64,000 nt of DNA from Helicobacter felis ATCC 49179 (GTDB lineage Bacteria > Campylobacterota > Campylobacteria > Campylobacterales > Helicobacteraceae): assembly GCF_000200595.1 (NCBI RefSeq), contig NC_014810.2, forward strand, positions 1,002,311 through 1,066,310, read 5' to 3'. This document shows, piece by piece, positions 26,986 to 33,400 of the stretch (position 1 is the first letter of the stretch; each line of letters starts with the position of its first letter). The translations under genes and the position numbers were made by a program. The notes below the pieces were generated by a model, which worked only from the letters and a program-made list of their open reading frames with translations, had not been told where the DNA came from and ran no database searches.

Positions 26986-27092
26986 AGGAGAACCCAACAT
27001 GAAAATATTCGTGGTGCTACTGGTTTTAGTGGTTCTGACACAACCATTATATTAAAACCTCCCTTCGCCCTTTAAGGGCGGGGGAAACCACT
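26986..27092 (-). ncRNA. Predicted antisense RNA to peptide gene copy 2
   Basis: Same arrangement as copy 1: transcription from the TACAAT at 27104-27099 would start near 27092 and cover the reading frame and AAGGAG site. Extent is minimal and the terminator is not identified. Confidence 0.5.
26999..27055 (+). CDS. Ibs-like 18-residue hydrophobic peptide, copy 2 (type I toxin candidate)
   Basis: Encodes exactly the same 18 residues as copy 1 (MKIFVVLLVLVVLTQPLY) with different Leu, Thr and Pro codons. AAGGAG lies eight bases before the ATG. The leader segment GUGUUGGG (26902-26909) can pair with CCCAACAU (26993-27000), which includes part of the start codon. The paired bases differ from copy 1 on both sides, so the pairing is kept by compensating changes. 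The two genes together look like a tandem ibs/sib-type locus. Confidence 0.8.
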   Translation: MKIFVVLLVLVVLTQPLY

Positions 27093-27098
27093 AGCACC

Positions 27099-27104
27099 AT
27101 TGTA
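27099..27104 (-). promoter_or_regulatory. Antisense -10 box (TACAAT), copy 2
   Basis: Minus-strand TACAAT 44 bases beyond the second peptide stop, in the same sequence context as copy 1. Confidence 0.55.
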
Positions 27105-27194
27105 GCTAAAAACCCTAACAGCTAACTTACAGACTACCGCCGCGTGGTCTTAAATAAGTTAAACGCCAAACTAAGATGACTAGACTAAAGTAAG

Positions 27195-27215
27195 GCTAGA
27201 GGCCTAGCCTCTAGC
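27195..27215 (-). terminator. Hairpin downstream of the portal gene
   Basis: Perfect inverted repeat GCTAGAGGC / GCCTCTAGC with a three-base loop, 66 bases after the portal stop on the minus strand. The following sequence (CTTACTTTAG) has only a weak T-run, so the terminator role is probable but not certain. Confidence 0.5.
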
Positions 27216-27280
27216 AAACCCTTAAGCGAAGTGCTTTAACAAAAATTCTTACGTCTTAACAATTTCCTCACACAACTCTT

Positions 27281-29038
27281 TTAATACTCCAAATGGTGCG
27301 CGCTAGGGTATTTTTGCCATTCTGAGCCTTTAGGGCGTTTGTTTTCTCCTTCTGCTCCCTCTATGGCCTGCACTTGGCTAATCTCCTCACTGGTGGTGTG
27401 GGCTTGCACTAACGCGCCTTGTTGGGAGTATTTCTGCGCTTTAGCCTGCAATTCTAAAATCTGGGCTTGGATTTTCTGCAACTCTAGGGCTTGGAGTTGC
27501 TCATTATAAGGGGCTTGGGCCTTAGCTTGTTGTTCTTGGGCTTGTTGGGCTTGTAAAATCACTTCTTGCACATCGGCAACTATGGGGCTATCCATGTCTT
27601 TGAGGATGAGGGGTAAGAGTTGGGGCACTAGATCGGGGCGAATGGGGCTCACCACCTTTAATAACTCATTCCAGTGGCTAAAACGCTCGTCCTTGCTCTC
27701 TGTTTTTAGCTGCGTCTTATAGATTAAATCAAACTTGCAGGGCTTGATAGTGTTGTGTTGGCCATCATTGATGGAAAAATATCTATCCCCTACCTTAGCG
27801 TCCACAATGCGGAACACCTGCGGTTTGGTAAAATAATGGCTAATCAGGCTCACGGCTAGCTCAAAAATGAGCTTATCCATGTCATCACTGGCTTTAAGAA
27901 AGGTTTGTAAGCCCATTAGTCCACTCTCGCGTCTTTGGGCAATGGCGACCCCGCTTTGACGATTAGAAGCCATGCCCAAACTCTCATCATTTAGCCCGGC
28001 TAAAATCTTTAAAAGCTGTCTTTTTTGCTCAGCCTTTGCGCTCAGGGCTGCAATATCGGCCTGATTGTTCATAAACTGGATTTTGCCATCTTTGAGGGCT
28101 CCAGGGCGCACTTTCACAATGGCATTATCTAGGCTCATGTTCTCCACGAACTCATCCATATCACTTACCCCGTCTTCCTCAAACATCGCCTTAAAAGAGC
28201 CCATCATATTCCCCATGCGATTTTCTGCGTAGTTGATATAATCTTGCATGGGTTTGATGTCCCTAAAAAGCCCGTAATAGTGATTTTTTTCATCCATGTA
28301 AAACTTGGCTACGATAAAGGGGTGCAAAGCGTTTTTAAAGGGCTTGAACTCCACTTGGTAAATCCCGCCCTCTTCACTCCAAAGGTATCTATTCCACACC
28401 CAAGCCCCTAGCTCATCGCGTTCTTTATACCAACTCTCCACCAGACGCGCGATCTGCTCTTGATGCTGGGTGTGCTGATAAATCACTTCGCTATTAGGAA
28501 GGATGCGCTCTATTTGTTCCTTGTCAACTAACATCATCTTATGAAATCTGCGCGCGTCTGTAGCGTTGGCATCCGTGCTAAAATAATCGATGATAAAACT
28601 CTGCGGGTCAAGGGCTTTAATCTCTATGTCAATATTGCCCTGCGCATCACTCACTGCCCAAAGTTCAATCACCCCTAATCCCCCCATGATTAAATCCCTA
28701 TCGCGCTTGATCATTTCCTTATCAAAATTCTTTTTCTGAGAGAAGTATTTTAAGAGGTCGTTGAGTAAGTCCGCTAGGGGTTTATCTTCTTCTTGGCGCG
28801 GGGTTAAGCGCACTTCTTGAATGCTTTGTATCTTATAGCCCAAGATTTTATTAATAATCATCTTGTAGATGTTTTCGACTATGGGGGTCTGCCCGCGCTC
28901 TAAGATGATGTTTAACACATCTGCGGGTAGTTGGTTACCATGATAATAGGCCACTGCCTGCTTAAACTCCATAATAGAGTTTTGCGCGGCTTGGTAATCG
29001 TTTTTAAAATCTTCTTTGATTTGTGCAAAATCTCGCAT
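27281..29038 (-). CDS. Phage portal protein (P22/podovirus type)
   Basis: About 585 residues from ATG 29038 (MRDFAQIKEDFKNDYQ); the open frame extends 24 codons upstream without support. The order of segments is typical of P22-like portals: YYHGNQLP near 50, TPIVENIYKMIINKILGYK near 75, FIIDYFSTDANATDARRFH near 175, QDYINYAENRMGNMMG near 280, and ASNRQSGVAIAQRRESG near 370. Portals form the dodecameric ring at the capsid vertex for DNA entry and exit. The C-terminal region is Gln/Ala-rich coiled coil. No terminase or capsid gene is adjacent. Confidence 0.88.
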   Translation of the reverse strand: MRDFAQIKEDFKNDYQAAQNSIMEFKQAVAYYHGNQLPADVLNIILERGQTPIVENIYKMIINKILGYKIQSIQEVRLTPRQEEDKPLADLLNDLLKYFSQKKNFDKEMIKRDRDLIMGGLGVIELWAVSDAQGNIDIEIKALDPQSFIIDYFSTDANATDARRFHKMMLVDKEQIERILPNSEVIYQHTQHQEQIARLVESWYKERDELGAWVWNRYLWSEEGGIYQVEFKPFKNALHPFIVAKFYMDEKNHYYGLFRDIKPMQDYINYAENRMGNMMGSFKAMFEEDGVSDMDEFVENMSLDNAIVKVRPGALKDGKIQFMNNQADIAALSAKAEQKRQLLKILAGLNDESLGMASNRQSGVAIAQRRESGLMGLQTFLKASDDMDKLIFELAVSLISHYFTKPQVFRIVDAKVGDRYFSINDGQHNTIKPCKFDLIYKTQLKTESKDERFSHWNELLKVVSPIRPDLVPQLLPLILKDMDSPIVADVQEVILQAQQAQEQQAKAQAPYNEQLQALELQKIQAQILELQAKAQKYSQQGALVQAHTTSEEISQVQAIEGAEGENKRPKGSEWQKYPSAHHLEY

Positions 29039-29184
29039 TGATTGCCTTTTTTTTGGGTGCGGCGCAAGAAGCCAAGAGAACTCGCTCGCGCCTTTAAACA
29101 AAGATCGCACGCTAAACCCAAAAAGCGCGGTACTTGTGTTGCATCAACACGCCGCGAATGCTAACACATTAAAAAAATACAAAC

Positions 29185-29194
29185 AAGGGTTAAA
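29185..29194 (-). promoter_or_regulatory. TTTAACCCTT motif (copy 4)
   Basis: Minus-strand copy about 147 bases upstream of the portal start, in a gene-free stretch of 301 bases (29039-29339). That stretch otherwise holds a GC-rich hairpin at 29204-29222 and a second motif copy at 29317. Confidence 0.4.
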
Positions 29195-29203
29195 GTTTTA
29201 ATG

Positions 29204-29222
29204 CCCCCTTACAAGAAGGGGG
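29204..29222 (-). terminator. GC-rich hairpin between portal and Rz1-like genes
   Basis: CCCCCTT / AAGGGGG with a five-base loop. On the minus strand it follows the lipoprotein gene stop (29340) by about 120 bases and is followed by a weakly T-rich segment, so it may end the methyltransferase-lipoprotein transcript before the portal unit. Confidence 0.4.
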
Positions 29223-29316
29223 GAGGGAAAAATGAGCCGCGTTAACCGCGAGAAAAGGAAAATGTGTCTGGAAGTAAGACACGCGCTAATATTAGCAAAA
29301 CACAAGCCCATAAAGC

Positions 29317-29326
29317 AAGGGTTAAA
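29317..29326 (-). promoter_or_regulatory. TTTAACCCTT motif (copy 5)
   Basis: Minus-strand copy just after the lipoprotein stop, followed at suitable distance by TAATAT; could start a transcript toward the portal gene. Confidence 0.4.
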
Positions 29327-29339
29327 AAATGTGGAGCTA

Positions 29340-29558
29340 TCACGGGCTGGATTTTGTGCAAAACTCTAAATCCTTTTCTAACTCCTCTGTGTAGGCTAAT
29401 AGCTCTCTTAAATACTCCAACACTTCTAAATCTTTGCTAGGTCTAGCAGGCCTGACAATCTGGCACTTAGTTGGGATATAAACATCTTTATACACCACAC
29501 GCGGCGTGCAACCTAAGCAAAACACACCCAAAACCACCACAAGAACACGCATGAACAC
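29340..29558 (-). CDS. Small lipoprotein, possible o-spanin (Rz1-like)
   Basis: A 72-residue protein with a signal peptide and lipobox (VFCLGC, Cys at about 16), then VYIPTKC and a proline-containing stretch (RPARPSKD) before a short helix. Size and layout resemble Rz1/LysC-type outer-membrane spanins. It is far from the i-spanin-like gene at 19224, which is unusual. A small phage lipoprotein with another role is the alternative. Confidence 0.5.
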   Translation of the reverse strand: MFMRVLVVVLGVFCLGCTPRVVYKDVYIPTKCQIVRPARPSKDLEVLEYLRELLAYTEELEKDLEFCTKSSP

Positions 29559-29597
29559 CCTTTTTAGGGCATTAAAACCATAATGCGCGCTTGAAAC

Positions 29598-29607
29598 AAG
29601 GGTTAAA
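29598..29607 (-). promoter_or_regulatory. TTTAACCCTT motif (copy 6)
   Basis: Minus-strand copy that includes the methyltransferase stop codon and lies 40 bases upstream of the lipoprotein start. Confidence 0.4.
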
Positions 29608-30361
29608 CCACAGCATCAAACAAAGAAGCTTTATTTTTAAAAGCCCTTTGTAAATTCTCTTGAGCGATTTGAGCATATTGGGCGGACTTTTCTACACCGA
29701 TAAAATCTAGCCCCATTTGCGCACACGCCACTCCTGTACTCCCTGAACCACAAAAACAATCTAACACTATCCCGCCCTTAGGCACAATCTCTAAACAATG
29801 TTTTAAAATCTCTAAGGGCTTTTGCGTGGCGTGTTGTTTGGTATTGGGGTGGATTTTGGCCTCCTTGTAGCCGTAGCCGTAAAACTCTTGGGGTTCTAGC
29901 ACCCCCTTAGTGCCCCAGACAATAAACTCGCATTGTTGTTTAAACCCGCCCTTAAAGGGTCTAGCAGAACGCCCCTTATCCCATACCATCACACCTCGCC
30001 AAGCTAAATCTGCTAATTGCACGGCATCAGAGAGTGCGGGTAACATGCGCCAATCAATGAAACTAAAGAAGTAACTATTAGGCTTTAACACGCGCGCTAT
30101 TTGGGCAAAGATAAAGCCCATCCACATGGTGTAAGCCCGTTGGTCTTTGCCATCGCCTATAAATTCGGGGTAAACTTTTCCATCTTTGCGCGTTATCAAA
30201 TATTTGTCATTGGTGCTTTTGCGCCGATCTGACAAAGACTTCACACCCCCACTACAATAAGGCGGGTCAATCAAAACACAATCTATAGAGTTTTCAGGCA
30301 AGCCCTGCATAAACTCTAAGGCGTCAGCATGAAAGATTTGGTTAAGATAGGGGGTTAGCAA
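29603..30361 (-). CDS. Phage DNA methyltransferase (N6-adenine/N4-cytosine type)
   Basis: A 252-residue amino-methyltransferase. The catalytic DPPY motif is in VLIDPPYCSGG near residue 32, and the SAM-binding region is CFCGSGSTGVACAQMGLDFIG in two parts near 202-222, giving the beta-class order of motifs. It has no recognisable restriction partner and probably protects phage DNA or regulates. The start is TTG 30361, five bases after AAGGAG. Target sequence cannot be predicted. Confidence 0.87.
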   Translation of the reverse strand: MLTPYLNQIFHADALEFMQGLPENSIDCVLIDPPYCSGGVKSLSDRRKSTNDKYLITRKDGKVYPEFIGDGKDQRAYTMWMGFIFAQIARVLKPNSYFFSFIDWRMLPALSDAVQLADLAWRGVMVWDKGRSARPFKGGFKQQCEFIVWGTKGVLEPQEFYGYGYKEAKIHPNTKQHATQKPLEILKHCLEIVPKGGIVLDCFCGSGSTGVACAQMGLDFIGVEKSAQYAQIAQENLQRAFKNKASLFDAVV

Positions 30362-30494
30362 CTGCTCTCCTTTTTTGTGGATTTAACGCCTTAAACACAG
30401 AAGAAAAGTTTTCTTCATTTTCAAGCCTTGTTTTAGGTTTAAGCCACTTTTAAGACTGGTTAAAGTAGCCTAGCAATGCAGGCCACTCAACGAT

Positions 30495-33400
30495 TTATCG
30501 TTTTTGGTTGCTCGGCGGAATGAAAGAGTGGATAATGTCCGCATGTTGTATCCGTCCTCTGACATATCCTTTTTTAGCATCTACGATCCCAGTGATCAAA
30601 AGCGCATCATCATCCTTAGTAACCAACAAATAGACTAGGTCTTTTTTACCCTCTTGTCTAAATGTTTTGACATACTCTTTTTTTGCGGGTGCTTTAAAGA
30701 TAAGTTCAATATCTGGATTCTTTAATGTAGGCTCTACTAAGTGCAAGTATTCTAAACGCCTTTGCCCATCGGTACGGCTTGCCAAATGCTCAATAAAGTT
30801 TTTATGATTTTTAACGCCCTCTAATGTCTTTAAAAACCCCTCTACATCTAAACTTTCAGGTATAGGCGTAGCATGCGCGCTCAAATCAAGGCTTTTAATA
30901 AATGCCTCTTTGTCCTCTGCTTTTTCAATGACAGCAATGGGTTTAATCTCCCCACTCTCCTGCTCAACCTTAGATAACTTCTTGGGGTCTAACAAATCCG
31001 CTCGCCCTCTGCCATCTAAAAGGACTTGCGCGCCCTTACCCTCAAACTCGCTAAAGTTCTCCCCAAAAGCGGGGTTAGGTTCCACTATCTTGTCCTCGCC
31101 CTTTAAAATCTTCTTAGCCTCCCTAGCCTTTTTCTCAAATTCAGGCAATAGGTCATTGAGCTTGCTAGAAATTGGGCTTTTCTCACCGCTATTAATGGCT
31201 AGAGAAATAAAGTCGTAAACATTGGCCTCATTTAAAGGCTTAGAGGGAATGCCTTCTATGCGTTTTAACAAGGTATCTGCAACGAGCGCATTCAAGCCTT
31301 CAGGGGCGTTTTTCAAAAACTCGTAAAAACTCTGGGCTGGGTTTTCTAAGCGCACAAAACGCGCTAAAGACGCGCCTAATAATTCGGACGCCATCGCGTC
31401 ATACACTCCGGGGTTCATTTTTACTAAAGCATTAATGCCGTGCTCATCGGTGGTTTTGAGTAGATCGCTCAAGGTCTCATACAGCTTTGTAAAATTCTCT
31501 TGGCGTGTAGTTTTGAGCGCGTGCGCCATTGAGGGAATGCTTTGGGTCAAATAGGGGGCTAGATGCAAATTAGGCAGTCTAGAATCTCTTAGTAAAGTAT
31601 AAAAACTGCCCGCATTCTTGACTAGCATCTCTTTAAGCTTGCTAAAATCCTCAATGTCTAAAGTCTTTTGCGCATCATTGAGAGCTTTTGAAAGGGTGTA
31701 ATCTTGTGTGTTGCGCGCGCTTTGGGCTAGTAGGGCTAAATTAGCCCCCTCAATATCGGGCTCTTTAGCCTGTGTGTCTAGGGCACGGCCTACATTTTGG
31801 GCTAATTCCTGCACATCATGGCTTTGTTTTAAATAGTTTTCTAGGTTGTCAGGGGTGATTTTAGAGTCGTACTTGCCTAAAGCGGCGATAAGTTTGTCCC
31901 CGTAGGTGTGCGCTCTTTCTTTATTGCTAGCTGAGGCTAGATTAATAATTTCTTGTGTGTCCAGCTCATTTTTAGGCGTGCGCATTAAGAGTTCATCGCC
32001 TTTAAGCTCTAGCCCGTAATGTTCTAAGATAGCTTGCTCATAGGTGTGTCTGCTTTGGGGTGTAAAATTTTGCATGCCCTTAGCCCTATGATTGCCCGCT
32101 ATCACTTGCCCATCGCTCAAAATCAAGGGCAGATCATCAAACCCGCCTCTATTTAACACCATTTCAGGCTTGAAGTTTTGGGCGATCTGCTCGACCATCT
32201 TAGAATTAGTTTGTGTGCGGGTTTGTGTGCCCACTCCTGTGTTAAAACTAGGTTTAATGTCTTTGGCTTTGACCACAACAAAATCTAGCGGGTAAATGTG
32301 ATCATCATCTAGGCTCACACTGCTAGAACGCCCTTGTAATCTTTGCATGGCAATAGGCGTGCCGAGTTTTAAATCTTTTTGATTCTCCTTAGTGCCTGCT
32401 TGACTCTCTTTTTGGGCTAGGCTAGCTTGGTAGGCCTGTTCTTGCTCTTGCCTCTCTGCTTTATATTTAGCCTCTTTAGCCTCTAGGGCTTCTTGTTCTT
32501 TTCTCTTTTGCTCCTGTCTAAAGGCTAGAGCTTGTTCTCTAATGCTAGGCTTTTTAAGGGGGGGTGTGCTATCCTCTTTTAAAGGAGCTTGTATGTCTGA
32601 ATCTGTACCTTTACCACCGGTTAAAATCTCCTCTTTTTGGTTTAATACAGAGTCTGGGCGGTTGTATGCGCTTGCATCTGATGAGGGGGGTGTTTTTGAG
32701 TATGATTTCAAGCGCAAGATGTGGGTTAAGTTCTCTTCGTTTGTCGCATTCCGCGAATTTAGCGATGCTGCAGATTTAGACTCTGTAGAAATAACTTCAA
32801 ACGATGTGAAAAGGTTAATATCTACATCGAAATCTTGAGCTAATCTCTTGCTCTCTCGGTTTAAGCGTTCCCACTCTGCTTGTGTTAGAGTCGGGTTAAT
32901 TTCTTGTTCCCTCAACACATGATAAATCTCGTCTAATTGCTTTTTAATCTCCCAATTTTGGGCAGTGTGTAGCTGTATCTCACTCCCTACCCCATTATAA
33001 TTAAACTGGATATGCACGCCTTTATAACCGCTAGTATTCTGCTTATATTCGATTTTATGGGGAATACCCTGTGTTTGTAGGTGCTTGGTAATATTTACAA
33101 GTTGAGAGTCTAAATGCTCTCTACTGGGCGCAATCAGCGCACCTCTTAAAAAGTCATTAATGCCCCCTATATCCCCTCTTTTGCGCTTAATCTTGCTCTC
33201 AATACTCTCTACACTCTTAAGCAAATTCCCCGCTTCTAGGCTGTGTTGCCCGGGTATGCCCTCTAATAACCCCCTAAACCCCCCTTCTTGTTCTTTGGCG
33301 GTGTTATAAAGGGTTTGGGCTTGATTTTTAAGCTCAGGGGTGGTAAGTTCTGTAGCTGGTAGCCCACTCGGTGTTAAAGCACCTTGCTCACTAGCAAGCC

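Larger units (their letters stand above)
26604..27110 (+). repeat. Two tandem units of about 275 bp, each with a small peptide gene
   Basis: Each unit contains in order: a TGCTAGAAT promoter, a leader of about 105 bases, an AAGGAG site, an 18-codon reading frame, a GC-rich hairpin (CGCCC TTTAA GGGCG) and an ATTGTA that is a -10 on the opposite strand. The units differ by many substitutions in the leader but keep these elements. Confidence 0.8.

Noticed and set aside
26604-27110. CRISPR-like repeat array
   Set aside because: There are only two long units (about 275 bp) containing promoters and reading frames, with no short repeats and spacers and no cas genes.
27121-27280. tRNA or attachment site beside the peptide-gene repeats
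   Set aside because: The only structure is a perfect nine-base hairpin at 27195-27215; no cloverleaf or CCA end can be drawn.
29232-29369. Plus-strand frame of 45 codons (MSRVNREKRKMCLEVRHALI at the start) in the gap next to the portal gene
   Set aside because: An AGGGA precedes the ATG, but it opposes the surrounding genes, overlaps the lipoprotein stop and shows no similarity to a known family. Too weak to list as a gene.
32542-32838. Open frame of 98 codons on the plus strand inside the giant prophage gene
   Set aside because: It lies antisense to a long continuous coding frame, has no ribosome site or family signature, and its composition is that of a shadow frame.
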